NCBI RefSeq assembly: GCF_030845175.1
Contig: NZ_CP132542.1
Location: 3,073,501 to 3,137,500 of the forward strand
Length of the DNA stretch: 64,000 bases
From: Coralliovum pocilloporae
GTDB taxonomy: Bacteria; Pseudomonadota; Alphaproteobacteria; Rhizobiales; Cohaesibacteraceae
Direction: 5' to 3'
In this document: positions 46,904 through 56,760 of the stretch, piece by piece
Numbering within the stretch: the first letter of the stretch is position 1
Layout of the letters: the number at the start of each line of letters is the position of its first letter
Program-made: the position numbers and the translations under genes
Notes under the pieces: model-generated
Seen by the model: only the letters and a program-made list of their open reading frames with translations
What the model was told of the DNA's origin: nothing
Databases searched by the model: none

Positions 46904-49156
46904 ATGGCTGACCTCAATTTAAATGTGTCGTACTCAGTTTCCGGTGGAGTGCCTGGAGCTGATGCGAAACAGGATGGATCTGGAGGCGCTCATGACTCTG
47001 TAGGAACTGAACCGGTCGCACATAATCAGGTTGATGAGACCTCAAGCCTCCTCGGATGTGTGATCATTCTATGTATCATTTTCAAGGAGATTGATGATCC
47101 GGCCGCCGCTGAAACACTGGGGCAGCGTTTTCTGGATTTACCTGTCAAATCAGCATTCAAGCAGTTTACCAAAGCGCTCGGTGTCAAAGGAACGCTCGGG
47201 ACGCGAGAACTGCGTTCGATTCAGGATGCGGATTGCCCCTTGGCCTTCAGGATGAAGGGTGGTGAATGGGCTATGCTGGCGCGGGTAAACCCGAATGAGG
47301 CCTTGTTGCAGCGCGTGCACAGCGATCAGGCTGAAGTCATACCCGTTGAGGAGTTGAACTCCTTTTGGTCTGGTCAGGTTGTGACAATCAAGGGTCGGCA
47401 AAGAGAGATCGGTGATAGTCGACCGTTTGATGTGACCTGGTTCATTCCTGAGTTTCTGCGCTACCGCAAATTTGCATTGGAAATCCTTCTGGCTTCCGCC
47501 TTTATCCAGTGTCTTGCCCTCGTGGTGCCGCTTTTTTTCCAGGTCATAATGGACAAGGTACTGGTCAATACCGCGCTGAACACCCTGGATGTACTGGTAA
47601 CTGTTCTGATCGTTGTTGCTGTCCTTGAATTTTTCCTGACCGGTTTGCGTCAGTATATCACGACCCAAACAGCCACCAGGATAGACGCCCGACTGGGTGG
47701 AAAGTTATTCGAACGCCTCACTGAACTTCCGATTTCCTATTTCAAAGCCCGCAGTGTAGGCGTGACCGTCATGCGGGTGAATGAACTGGGGTCAATCCGT
47801 GAATTCCTTACCGGTGCTGCAAATACGCTCATAATTGACGTCGCATTCACCGGCATTTTCTTTCTGGTTATGTATTACTATTCGCCTTTTCTGACGCTCA
47901 TCGTTGCAGCGTCATTGCCGTGTTATTTTTTGACCTCGTTTCTGATCACCAGACCTCTCCAGGCAAAGATTGAGCAGCTCTATCAGGATGCGGCAATCAA
48001 CAATGCGTTTCTGACGGAGGTTTTGACCGGGGTGGAAACGGTCAAGGCGATGGCTCTTGAACCTCAAATGGTGCAGCGCTGGGAACGTCAGACGCGGAAA
48101 TTTGTCGAGGCCAATTTTGATGTTCAGCGCCTTATGCAGATCTCGGCCCAATTAACGGCATTCATCCAGAAAGCAACAATGGTCGCCGTTCTCTGGTTTG
48201 GTGCCCGGATGGTCATCGGGCTGGAGCTGTCCATTGGCCAGCTTATTGCCTTCAATATGATGGCAAACCATGTGAGCCAACCGGTTATGCGTCTAGCGGA
48301 GCTTTGGCGCAATTACGTTCAGGCTCGGGTGTCCATTGACCGCCTTGGTGATGTGCTCAACACACCGACCGAAATCAACACGAACCAGCAAGAGCTTCCC
48401 GAGCAACTTTGCGGGCATGTCCGATTTGAGAATATCCATTTCAGATATGCCCCGGATCAGGAGAAGATATTCGAGGACTTCAGTCTGGATATTCCCGCCG
48501 GTTCCATGGTCGCCTTTATTGGGGCATCAGGCTCGGGAAAGAGCACGCTGACCAAGCTTATCCAGAAGCTCTACGTGGTCGAAAGCGGTCAGGTCACGAT
48601 TGATGGTCTGGATATAAGGAGCCTGAACCCGGATGCGCTGCGGCAGCGGATGAGCATCGTTCTCCAGGAGAACTATCTGTTCAATCGATCCGTCCGGGAC
48701 AATATCGCCCTGATGCAGCCTGACGCACCACTCTCTGATGTGATCAAGGCTGCGGAAAAAGCCGGAGCGCATGATTTCATTCTGGAACTTGAGGACGGAT
48801 ACGACACCATCCTTGCGGAAGGAGGCATGTCTCTTTCGGGAGGACAAAGGCAACGTATTGCGATAGCGCGGTCTCTGGTCAGTAGTCCCTCGATTTTGAT
48901 TTTCGATGAAGCCACCAGCGCGCTGGACGACCATTCTCAGGAAATCATCAAAGCGAACATGACCCAGATCCGGGAAGGCCGGACCGTGATTATCGTCGCG
49001 CACCGGCTGTCCACGGTACGGGACTGCGATCAGATTTTCGTACTGGATAAAGGCGGTCTCGCGGAAGCCGGAACGCATGATGAACTTATGCGCAAACATG
49101 GGGCTTACGCGCACTTGTGGCGATTGCAGGCCGCTGAACTCAACAGGCATGTCTGA
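46904..49156 (+). CDS. Type I secretion ABC transporter/ATPase, RtxB/HlyB-like
   Basis: The 750-residue protein has three parts. An N-terminal C39-peptidase-like domain at about residues 45-170 lacks the catalytic Cys, as in HlyB-type transporters that bind unfolded RTX substrates. A six-helix ABC membrane domain spans about 190-470. The nucleotide-binding domain has Walker A GASGSGKST, signature LSGGQRQRIA and Walker B ILIFDEATSALD. The first 45 residues are a low-complexity Gly/Ser/Asp extension. It is the first gene of an ATPase-adaptor-ATPase set and would power export of the giant RTX protein. Confidence 0.93.
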   Translation: MADLNLNVSYSVSGGVPGADAKQDGSGGAHDSVGTEPVAHNQVDETSSLLGCVIILCIIFKEIDDPAAAETLGQRFLDLPVKSAFKQFTKALGVKGTLGTRELRSIQDADCPLAFRMKGGEWAMLARVNPNEALLQRVHSDQAEVIPVEELNSFWSGQVVTIKGRQREIGDSRPFDVTWFIPEFLRYRKFALEILLASAFIQCLALVVPLFFQVIMDKVLVNTALNTLDVLVTVLIVVAVLEFFLTGLRQYITTQTATRIDARLGGKLFERLTELPISYFKARSVGVTVMRVNELGSIREFLTGAANTLIIDVAFTGIFFLVMYYYSPFLTLIVAASLPCYFLTSFLITRPLQAKIEQLYQDAAINNAFLTEVLTGVETVKAMALEPQMVQRWERQTRKFVEANFDVQRLMQISAQLTAFIQKATMVAVLWFGARMVIGLELSIGQLIAFNMMANHVSQPVMRLAELWRNYVQARVSIDRLGDVLNTPTEINTNQQELPEQLCGHVRFENIHFRYAPDQEKIFEDFSLDIPAGSMVAFIGASGSGKSTLTKLIQKLYVVESGQVTIDGLDIRSLNPDALRQRMSIVLQENYLFNRSVRDNIALMQPDAPLSDVIKAAEKAGAHDFILELEDGYDTILAEGGMSLSGGQRQRIAIARSLVSSPSILIFDEATSALDDHSQEIIKANMTQIREGRTVIIVAHRLSTVRDCDQIFVLDKGGLAEAGTHDELMRKHGAYAHLWRLQAAELNRHV

Positions 49157-49231
49157 GACGTTTGGCAGCATCAGAGGACAGATATCCGCTGACGGCCAGA
49201 TCATCCATTCTGACAAAGGAAAGGTGTACCA

Positions 49232-50626
49232 ATGATACGTGGAATAACCGCTCACTTCCGAGTGGCTTCTTCATCCATGAAGCACCTCCAGGCGGAAAAA
49301 AGCAGTCTGAAGCGCAAGGATGAGCAACTGGATTTTCTCCCCGGTTATCAGGAAATCATTGAACGGCCTCCGTCGCGTGCCGGACGGTTATTTGCCTGTG
49401 CCATTATGGCTCTGTGCGCCTTTGTTGTTCTTTGGGCATTCCTGGGTCGAATTGATGTGATTGCATCGGCACCGGGTAAGCTCATCGTCAGTGAGCATTC
49501 CAAGAAGATTCAGGCATCAGAACAGGGAGAGATTACCCATATCGCTGTAAGGGACGGACAACGGGTCAGTGAAGGCGATGTTCTGATAGCGCTTAATCCG
49601 GTGTCAGCCCAGGCAGACAAGTTACGTCTGCGAGAGCAGATAGTCTCAGTTGATCTCGAAATTGCCCGTCTCCGGGCCTTGCTGTCAGAAAATCCGATAG
49701 CCGATTTTGTCAGTCCCGCAGGTGTATCCCCAGAGAAAAGCAAAGAGGCGAAGGCTCACCTCGAACAGGAATATCGGCAGGCTCAAACCCGGCTGCAGAC
49801 ATTGGAGTCCCGGCTGCAGGAAAACCTGGTCCGGCAGGAGGCTACCTCTTCGATGATTGAGGGGACGCAAAAGCTCTATGACAATGTATCCATTCGCTAT
49901 GAAGCACGTCAAAAGCTTCATGAACAGGGGCATTTTGCCAAGATGAGCCTCTATGAAATGGAAAAGGAAGTCCTTGAGCAGAAACGCGAGTTGAGCGATC
50001 AGAAGGCAAGACTTCAGGTGCTTGAGGCTGCGGCCGACATTCTGCGAATTGAGCAAATTCAGATACGGGCTGATTGGCGCAGTGATCTGTTGCGTCGTCT
50101 TGAGACGTCCAGGCGACGGTCTGTGGATCTGAAACAGGAGCTGGTGAAGGCGCAGGAAGTGTCACGCTTGCGAACAATCGTTTCCCCGGTCGCGGGGGTC
50201 GTTCAGGACAGCAGAATGCATACCCTCGGAGGGGTGGTGAGCCATGGTCAGGAACTCATGACGATTGTTCCGGACGATGCGCATCTGATTGTTGATGTCA
50301 AAGTTCTGAACAAGGATGTTGGATTTATTCGACCCGGGCAGCCGGTGGAAATCAAGATAGACAGTTTTCCCTATACGGAGTTCGGAACGATTAAAGGTGC
50401 GGTTGCGCAACTGTCGCGTGACGCAAGTCCAGACGAGCAGCTTGGTCTTGTGTACTCAGCCAAGGTCACGATGGAAAAAACAGAGGTTGCCGTGAACGGC
50501 CGGTATATCCCGTTGGCTCCGGGCATGAATGCAACTACGGAAATCAAGATCGGCAAAAGACGGATTATCAGCTATGTGCTGAGCCCGCTGAAGGCTTATC
50601 AGTCTGAAGCCCTGCGTGAACGTTGA
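49232..50626 (+). CDS. HlyD/RtxD family periplasmic adaptor of type I secretion
   Basis: The 464-residue membrane-fusion protein has an N-terminal cytosolic segment, one transmembrane helix (CAIMALCAFVVLWAFLG, about residues 50-70) and a lipoyl/beta-barrel half. A long coiled coil spans about residues 125-310 with heptad-like Gln/Glu/Leu-rich sequence. The returning lipoyl half begins at SPVAGVVQD, and the conserved C-terminal PGMNATTEIKIGKRRIISYVLSPL is typical of HlyD. It links the ABC transporters to an outer-membrane TolC-type channel, not encoded here. AAAGGAAAGG precedes the ATG. Confidence 0.95.
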   Translation: MIRGITAHFRVASSSMKHLQAEKSSLKRKDEQLDFLPGYQEIIERPPSRAGRLFACAIMALCAFVVLWAFLGRIDVIASAPGKLIVSEHSKKIQASEQGEITHIAVRDGQRVSEGDVLIALNPVSAQADKLRLREQIVSVDLEIARLRALLSENPIADFVSPAGVSPEKSKEAKAHLEQEYRQAQTRLQTLESRLQENLVRQEATSSMIEGTQKLYDNVSIRYEARQKLHEQGHFAKMSLYEMEKEVLEQKRELSDQKARLQVLEAAADILRIEQIQIRADWRSDLLRRLETSRRRSVDLKQELVKAQEVSRLRTIVSPVAGVVQDSRMHTLGGVVSHGQELMTIVPDDAHLIVDVKVLNKDVGFIRPGQPVEIKIDSFPYTEFGTIKGAVAQLSRDASPDEQLGLVYSAKVTMEKTEVAVNGRYIPLAPGMNATTEIKIGKRRIISYVLSPLKAYQSEALRER

Positions 50627-50637
50627 GGTTGAGTGAT

Positions 50638-52833
50638 ATGCGAGGTGGATCGACGAACACGACAGTTGAGGGGTTGAGAGAAACGTCCTGGACGGCCGAC
50701 GGTGTGCAGACAGTCGATCCGGAAGGTGACAGCGGTCTCTTGTGCCTGATTGCCGCTGCACGACAGCTCAAGCGGGTTGCTGATCTCAAGCAGGTCTGGC
50801 ATGTCTTCGGGCGTAAAGATGTCTTCTATGATGAGATGGATATTTTACGCTGTGCCGGTCAGCTCAACCTGCAGGCCAAGTCTGTGAAGGTAGAGACAAA
50901 AGATCTGCTCGGCACCCCTGCACCTGCAATTGTTGCCCGGAGAGGTAGGGGCCAGTTCTGCCTTGTAACAAGGATTGGCGAAGACGGCATGACCGTACAC
51001 AATCCCATTGAAGGCCGGACGAGGAACGTTGCCTTTGAGGATTTTCTGACCGTGTTCACCGGCGACATCATTCTGATCGGGAAGAACCGACCTGAGAAGC
51101 GAAGTGACAAACCATTTGGATTGTCCTGGTTCGTTCCCACAGTCATGAAGCATGTGATTGGCTTTCGTCGCGTAATCATTGCCTCTCTGGTTCTGCAGTG
51201 CATGGCTCTGGCATGGCCAAAACTGTTTGAGGTGATCATCGACAAGGTGCTCGTCAATCGGGGTTTGCAAAGCCTTGATGTTCTTGCTGTTGCGCTGGTC
51301 GCGATTGTTTTTTTCGAGCCGTTGATGACCTTCTTTCGTTCGCTGGTCTTTGCCCATATTGCCAGCTGCGTGAACTCAGAATTGTCAGCGCGTCTTTTTC
51401 GACATCTCGTCTATCTGCCGCTTGGATATTTCGGGTCACGGTTATCCGGTGAAGTTATTGCCCGCGTGCGTGAGATGGATAACATCCGAAATTTTCTGAC
51501 CGGCTCTGCCCTGATGATGGTAATCGACCTGGTCTTTGTCGGTGTGTTTCTGGCTGTCATGTATGTTTATTCGCCGCGACTGACACTGATTGTCGTTATT
51601 TCCCTTTTGGTTTTTCTCATGATCTGGATAGCCGTTGCTCCGTTCCTGAGAAAACGGGTTGAGGCTGAATATGAAAGGAATGCGGAAAACACAGCCTTTC
51701 TGACAGAGGCTGTCACAGGCATGGAAACGGTCAAGTCGCTGGGTGCTGGCAGGCAGTTTCGTGAGCATTGGGAAGAGAAGCTCTCCGCCCATCTGAAGGC
51801 GTCGTTTAGAACAAGCACATTCGGTATCTGGGCTGGCGGCACGATTGGCTTGGTTCAAAAGATCTTCAATGGTCTTATTCTATGGTTTGGCGTCCATCTC
51901 GTAATCGATGGTAAGCTGACTTTGGGGCAGTTGGTGGCTTTCAACATGCTGTCAAATCACGTCACAATGCCGATCCTGCGTCTGGCTCAGATCTGGCAAG
52001 ACTTTCAGCATACCGGCGTCTCAATCAAGCGTCTGGGCGATATTCTCGATGAGAAGCCTGAAGCGGAGACAAGCGCCGGGCGGTCGTCTTTGGGGCGCGT
52101 GCGCGGGGAGATTGAGCTGCGCAAGGTGACGTTCCGGTACAAGGATGATGGGCGAGAGGTCCTGCGGCATCTTGATTTGCATATTCCGGCTGGTCAGAAA
52201 ATCGGGATTACAGGCCTGAGTGGATCAGGCAAGAGCACGATTACCAAGCTGGTGCAGCGGCTCTATGTCCCGCAAAGCGGGCAGGTCCTTGTTGACGGAG
52301 TGGATTTGGTCATGGCGGATCCGGCCATGTTGCGGCAATCCATGGGTGTCATTCTGCAGGAGAACTTTCTGTTCAACGGCTCGATCAAGGACAATATCCT
52401 CATAGGGAAGCCATCTGCGGGGGAGGGCGATGTGATGCGCGCTGCCGCTCTTGCCGGAGCGCATCAGTTCATCAGTGAACTGCCCTATGGGTATGATACC
52501 CAGGTTGGAGAGCGGGGTGGTAATTTGTCTGGTGGCCAGCGGCAGCGTGTGGCGATCGCCAGAGCATTGATATCTGATCCAGCCATTCTCATTTTTGATG
52601 AGGCGACCAGCGCGCTGGACTATGAAAGTGAAGCGGAAGTTCTCAGACAATTGCCCGATGTTCTGGAAGGCAGGACGGCCCTCATAATCGCTCACAGATT
52701 GAACAGCATGACCCAGTGCGATCGCGTTATTGTAATGGAGCATGGCGGGCTTATCGAAGACGGGAGCCATGAAGAGCTGCTTGAGAAGGGCGGCCGCTAT
52801 GCGGAACTCTGGAATCTGCAGCACAGAGCTTAG
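50638..52833 (+). CDS. Second type I secretion ABC transporter/ATPase, RtxE-like
   Basis: I chose the ATG at 50638, with TGAGG upstream; a TTG at 50623 overlaps the adaptor's stop codon. The protein has a C39-like N-terminal domain in which the catalytic Cys position reads DSG instead of DCG, six membrane helices, Walker A GLSGSGKST, signature LSGGQRQRVA and Walker B ILIFDEATSALD. Two different ATPases around one adaptor is the RtxB-RtxD-RtxE arrangement of MARTX export systems, where the two form a heterodimer. It closes the secretion operon. Confidence 0.93.
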   Translation: MRGGSTNTTVEGLRETSWTADGVQTVDPEGDSGLLCLIAAARQLKRVADLKQVWHVFGRKDVFYDEMDILRCAGQLNLQAKSVKVETKDLLGTPAPAIVARRGRGQFCLVTRIGEDGMTVHNPIEGRTRNVAFEDFLTVFTGDIILIGKNRPEKRSDKPFGLSWFVPTVMKHVIGFRRVIIASLVLQCMALAWPKLFEVIIDKVLVNRGLQSLDVLAVALVAIVFFEPLMTFFRSLVFAHIASCVNSELSARLFRHLVYLPLGYFGSRLSGEVIARVREMDNIRNFLTGSALMMVIDLVFVGVFLAVMYVYSPRLTLIVVISLLVFLMIWIAVAPFLRKRVEAEYERNAENTAFLTEAVTGMETVKSLGAGRQFREHWEEKLSAHLKASFRTSTFGIWAGGTIGLVQKIFNGLILWFGVHLVIDGKLTLGQLVAFNMLSNHVTMPILRLAQIWQDFQHTGVSIKRLGDILDEKPEAETSAGRSSLGRVRGEIELRKVTFRYKDDGREVLRHLDLHIPAGQKIGITGLSGSGKSTITKLVQRLYVPQSGQVLVDGVDLVMADPAMLRQSMGVILQENFLFNGSIKDNILIGKPSAGEGDVMRAAALAGAHQFISELPYGYDTQVGERGGNLSGGQRQRVAIARALISDPAILIFDEATSALDYESEAEVLRQLPDVLEGRTALIIAHRLNSMTQCDRVIVMEHGGLIEDGSHEELLEKGGRYAELWNLQHRA

Positions 52834-52999
52834 GGTCCAGCCCCTAGGATGACTGGGCTGACAACCTGATCTCGCCGTCCAATTTCAGTCCCGGATATGC
52901 TCCATTTCCATATCAAACTGATCTTTGCCTCATTGACCTTTTGCGGGGCGGGCCTTATGGCTCGCCCTTCGCATATGAAAATCTGCAAGGAAAACCATC

Positions 53000-54295
53000 A
53001 TGAGACCCGGTGGACGGCTCGCGGCAGCGATTGAAGTTCTGGATGATATCGAAAAGCGGAAACGCCCCGCCGGTGAAGCCCTCAAGGACTGGGGCCTGTC
53101 CCATCGTTTTGCAGGGTCCGGTGATCGTGCTGCGATCGGTAACCTTGTCTATGATGCGCTCCGCAAAAAAGCATCCCTTGCCTGGCAGATGAAGGCTGAA
53201 ACCCCGCGCGCGCTTGCTATCGGTGTGATGACCCTGGAATGGGGCCAGACCGGCGAAGCACTGAACGCTCTGCTGGATGGGGACCGTTTCGCGCCGGAAC
53301 TCTTGTCCGAGGCAGAACTCAGCCAGGTCTCGAATGCCTCTCTGGAGGATGCACCCGACTGGGTAAAGGCAGATATTCCGGAATGGCTTGAGGAAAGCCT
53401 GCGTGGAAACTTCGACGAGGACCTCGTGGCTGAAGGGCAGGCTCTTGCCGCGCGACCTCCTGTGGACCTGCGTGTCAATACGCTGAAAGCTGATCGTCAG
53501 AAAGTGCTGAAAGCTCTTAGTCGTTTTTCACCGAAGGCTACACCGATCTCGCCGGATGGTATTCGTCTGAGTGCCAACCCCCGCGATGGACGCACACCCA
53601 ATGTGCAGGCTGATGGAGCCTTCCAGAAAGGCTGGTTCGAAATGCAGGATGAAGCCAGCCAGCTTGCCGCTCAGCTGGTCTATGCGCGCCCGGGCGAACA
53701 GGTGCTGGATTATTGTGCCGGTGCCGGTGGTAAGAGCCTGGCCATTGCAGCCGCGATGGAGAACAAGGGGCAGCTTTATGCCTATGATGCAGACCGTGGT
53801 CGGCTGTCGGCTATCTGGGAGCGCCTGAAGCGATCTGGTGCCCGGAATATCCAGGTGCGAGAACCTGAGGCTGGTTGCCTCGATTCCCTGCTTGGGCGCA
53901 TGGATAGAGTGATCGTTGATGCTCCATGCTCGGGAACAGGAACCTGGCGCAGACGGCCGGATACCAAGTGGAAACTGACTCAGAGCGCACTGGATGGTCG
54001 TCTTGAAGAGCAGCAACAGGCGCTGGCTGAGGCCCGTGAGTTTGTCAGGCCCGGTGGTTATCTGGTCTATATTACCTGTTCAATTCTGCCGGAAGAAAAC
54101 GAAGACCAGATCTATCGCTTTATCGAGAATAATCCGGATTTCGAGCTTTTGTCTGTTGGTGAGGTCTGGCAGGACCTCTATGGGTTCGACAAGCCTCAGC
54201 CATGGTCTTCCGACATGATGACCATTACCATGACACCGGCTTCCACAGGGACAGATGGTTTCTTCTTCTCTGTACTGGAGCGCCGGGACAACTGA
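53000..54295 (+). CDS. rsmB: 16S rRNA m5C methyltransferase RsmB/NOP family
   Basis: The 431-residue protein has an N-terminal NusB-like helical region, the SAM-binding motif LDYCAGAGGKSLA, and the paired cysteines of m5C methyltransferases: Cys310 in VDAPCSGTG (product release) and Cys360 in ITCSILPEEN (nucleophile). RsmB methylates C967 of 16S rRNA. A GGGCGGGCC/GGCTCGCCC hairpin lies in its leader at 52946-52967. In many alphaproteobacteria this gene lies near guaB and guaA, which fits the two ends of this region. Confidence 0.92.
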   Translation: MRPGGRLAAAIEVLDDIEKRKRPAGEALKDWGLSHRFAGSGDRAAIGNLVYDALRKKASLAWQMKAETPRALAIGVMTLEWGQTGEALNALLDGDRFAPELLSEAELSQVSNASLEDAPDWVKADIPEWLEESLRGNFDEDLVAEGQALAARPPVDLRVNTLKADRQKVLKALSRFSPKATPISPDGIRLSANPRDGRTPNVQADGAFQKGWFEMQDEASQLAAQLVYARPGEQVLDYCAGAGGKSLAIAAAMENKGQLYAYDADRGRLSAIWERLKRSGARNIQVREPEAGCLDSLLGRMDRVIVDAPCSGTGTWRRRPDTKWKLTQSALDGRLEEQQQALAEAREFVRPGGYLVYITCSILPEENEDQIYRFIENNPDFELLSVGEVWQDLYGFDKPQPWSSDMMTITMTPASTGTDGFFFSVLERRDN

Positions 54296-54476
54296 TCGCT
54301 TTCGGCTCGATAAAGCCTTGTCGCGCTTCCTGTGAGGTATAAAAACTTTTCCAATGAAATGATTGTCAATTGCCGGGCTGGACTATCTAGTTTAGTGATG
54401 ATGAAAATTCGCTGGTGAGAAGCCTGCGAATCTAGTAAATTAACAGGAAGATGGTTATTCAACTGGGACTGGGGCA

Positions 54477-54980
54477 ATGGCCAGGAGAATAAAGTCAGAA
54501 GCGCCGGGCGAGGTGCTCGATCTGTTCGGGTCATCGTCTGGCAAAGAGGCGGAAGTAGAACGACTGGAGAATGTGCTCTCCTTTCGGATCATCTCCGCAG
54601 CACGCGCAATTTCGAAAACCGTATCAGATACCCTGGCTGAGGATTACGACCTCGGTCTGGCTGAATGGCAGGTTCTGTCGGTGATCAATCACGACAGCGC
54701 CTTGTCGGTTCGCGAGATTGTTCCGCGCACGACGCTGGACGCAGTTGCGGTCAGCCGGGCTGCGAGAAGGCTGACAGACCGCAAGCTTCTCAAGCGTTAT
54801 GATAATCCTGCCGATCGTCGTCTGATCTCTCTGAAGGCGACCAAGAAGGGGCGGGAGATGTTCGATATGGTCACCCGCAGCATAGCCGCACGGGAGCGCG
54901 CCTATCTGAAGTCGCTGTCTTCGCAGGATCGTATCCGGCTTCTCAATCTGCTGACAGGTATTGAGCAAGAACTGGACTGA
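54477..54980 (+). CDS. MarR family transcriptional regulator
   Basis: The 167-residue protein has a MarR winged helix: LAEWQVLSVINHDSALSVREIV, then TTLDAVAVSRAARRLTDRKLLKRY as recognition helix and DNPADRRLISLKATKKGREMF as the wing with the conserved DRR. The ligand and targets are unknown. No adjacent gene is an obvious target: rsmB is upstream on the same strand and the chemoreceptor-like gene converges on it with four bases between stops. Confidence 0.88.
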   Translation: MARRIKSEAPGEVLDLFGSSSGKEAEVERLENVLSFRIISAARAISKTVSDTLAEDYDLGLAEWQVLSVINHDSALSVREIVPRTTLDAVAVSRAARRLTDRKLLKRYDNPADRRLISLKATKKGREMFDMVTRSIAARERAYLKSLSSQDRIRLLNLLTGIEQELD

Positions 54981-54984
54981 CTTT

Positions 54985-55974
54985 TCAGCGAGATACGTTT
55001 ATCGATTGCAGCAATACTGCGATGAGCATCTCATAAGCAGTTGACCAGGCCGTGTTGACAGCCGGAGACTGGGCCGTCTCGGGCAGGGCGTGCAGCATGG
55101 TGTGAAGCACCTTCGCTCCATTTAGCAGATCCATTTGCCCGATGCTATGGGCTCTGGCACCGGCCAGCATGTTGCCGGTCAGGCTGTTGAACTGATCCAG
55201 ACTGGCAAACCCGTCTGCCAACTGGTCAAGAAGTGTGGAGAAATCCATGCAGGACGCAGAGACATCACCAACGGTCAGGCAGAGAGAGGGAAGGGAACTT
55301 TCCAGAGTTTCCCTGAACAGGGCGTCATAACGTGCCATATCTTCCCGAAACAGATCGGCAGTCCAGAGAATGAGGGCATAGTCCTCCGATTTGAGGACAG
55401 GTTCTGGCAGTGCAGCGAGTTCGGGGGCAGTGAGGGGTGCTGACGTAGTCTCAGATGGATCCTCTGGTAGGGGCTCCGAGGAGGCTTCCGGTAGAGGCTC
55501 TTCTGGCTGGATTTCTTGGCTTTCGGTCTCTTCAAAAAGAACTTCCGGACCACTGGAAGAAGTCTCGGGGGCGTAAAGTTCTTCCAATATCTGCGGTTCA
55601 GGATCGTGCGTATCGTGTTCGCCTTCCGGAATCGCTGCCGGACCCAGATCAAGCCTGGACAGGCGATCTGTATGCTCGGTCAGGCTCGACAGGGTTTCAG
55701 ATATTTCTTTGGTGGCCTGGGCTGTCTGGCGGGCCAGTTCCTTGACTTCCCGGGCAACCACCGCAAATCCGCGGCCTCGTTCGCCTGCATGCTCAGCTTC
55801 GATTGTCGCATTCAACGCCAGCAGATTGGTATGCTTTGCAATCGTCTGAATCTGATCGGCCACATGGCCAACTTTGGCGATTTCCGCGCGCAATGCCGCA
55901 AGCTCATGTTCTGATTCAGACAATGCCTGATCAGCATGCTTCTGCTCAGCGTCAATTGCGGGTATTTGCGGCAT
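54985..55974 (-). CDS. Soluble chemoreceptor-like protein with MCP signalling tip
   Basis: The 329-residue protein has no transmembrane helix or signal peptide. Residues about 20-105 contain the methyl-accepting chemotaxis hairpin tip ([33 protein letters not shown]), cited by position, which contacts CheA/CheW. Residues about 110-200 are a Glu/Pro/Ser-rich acidic linker. The C-terminal 125 residues form an unrecognised helical domain. It is far shorter than a complete receptor and the usual HAMP and long coiled coils are missing, so it is an unusual signalling protein, perhaps a cytosolic sensor. Confidence 0.75.
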   Translation of the reverse strand: MPQIPAIDAEQKHADQALSESEHELAALRAEIAKVGHVADQIQTIAKHTNLLALNATIEAEHAGERGRGFAVVAREVKELARQTAQATKEISETLSSLTEHTDRLSRLDLGPAAIPEGEHDTHDPEPQILEELYAPETSSSGPEVLFEETESQEIQPEEPLPEASSEPLPEDPSETTSAPLTAPELAALPEPVLKSEDYALILWTADLFREDMARYDALFRETLESSLPSLCLTVGDVSASCMDFSTLLDQLADGFASLDQFNSLTGNMLAGARAHSIGQMDLLNGAKVLHTMLHALPETAQSPAVNTAWSTAYEMLIAVLLQSINVSR

Positions 55975-56177
55975 CGTAAACCGAGGTTACTCTATCGACT
56001 CAAATCTCTGAAAACTCTACCCAAACGTGGTGAACGAAGTATGAACCAGCGTTACCTTTCGGTGTTTTGAGGCTTGCAGTTCTGCGATGTCTGTAGATTG
56101 TTACAGTCGCCTTATTTTAACCGAACTTGGTTGTTTCGTTCCCACGAGGGGCTGAGTAAATCTAGATGGAGGATCCT

Positions 56178-56678
56178 GTGCGTCAGACAGGAAAAGCACT
56201 GATTATCGGGCTGGCCGCAACATTCATGGTGCCTCCAGCGGCAACCATTGTCCTGACTGCTGCCTCGACAGAAGCAGAAGCAGCGCGTTTTGTCTGCGAG
56301 AACTATCGTGGCCATCGCATTCCCGGACGCTTCACCCGTCGCGAAGCGGAACTGGTTGAACTCGGTGGTGGTCATTGCAGCCGCCGCAATGGAGGATATC
56401 GTCCTGTCGACCCGGGTGTCGGGTACAATCAGGGTGATATCAGTGCGGCAACCAACGGCGGCGTATCGGCAAAGGTCGTTCACAAGTCAATCCGCCAGGC
56501 CCGGGAACAGTTCCATTTCGGTCGCCGTGTCAGGTTTCTTCACGTTACGGATTTCAAGCTGTCGGGAATCAAAAACGCCAAGTACACGCTGGTCTTCAAG
56601 AAGCGACACAAGCACATTCGCGTTCGGGTCAAGGTCAATTTCTGGACAGAAAAGATCAAATCGCTCGGCTTGATCTGA
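56178..56678 (+). CDS. Small secreted basic protein of unknown function
   Basis: I prefer the GTG at 56178, five bases after GGAGG, over the ATG at 56166, which has no site upstream. The 166-residue product starts with a signal peptide ([21 protein letters not shown], likely cleavage after AEA). The mature protein has two Cys that could form a disulfide (FVCENY and GHCSRR) and a strongly basic C-terminal half ([14 protein letters not shown]). I do not recognise a domain. It lies 82 bases upstream of guaA. Confidence 0.6.
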   Translation: MRQTGKALIIGLAATFMVPPAATIVLTAASTEAEAARFVCENYRGHRIPGRFTRREAELVELGGGHCSRRNGGYRPVDPGVGYNQGDISAATNGGVSAKVVHKSIRQAREQFHFGRRVRFLHVTDFKLSGIKNAKYTLVFKKRHKHIRVRVKVNFWTEKIKSLGLI

Positions 56679-56688
56679 TTTTTTGCCC

Positions 56689-56711
56689 TTGGAGGGCCTT
56701 TGGCCCTTCAA
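56689..56711 (+). promoter_or_regulatory. Hairpin in the guaA leader
   Basis: TTGGAGGGCC and GGCCCTTCAA form a 10-bp stem with one mismatch and a TTT loop. No T-run follows on either strand, so a simple terminator is doubtful. It may stabilise the upstream mRNA end. Confidence 0.35.
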
Positions 56712-56760
56712 AAAGTGCTGCCTATCCGCTAAACGGTCGTCTTTGGTGGAAAGAGGCACA

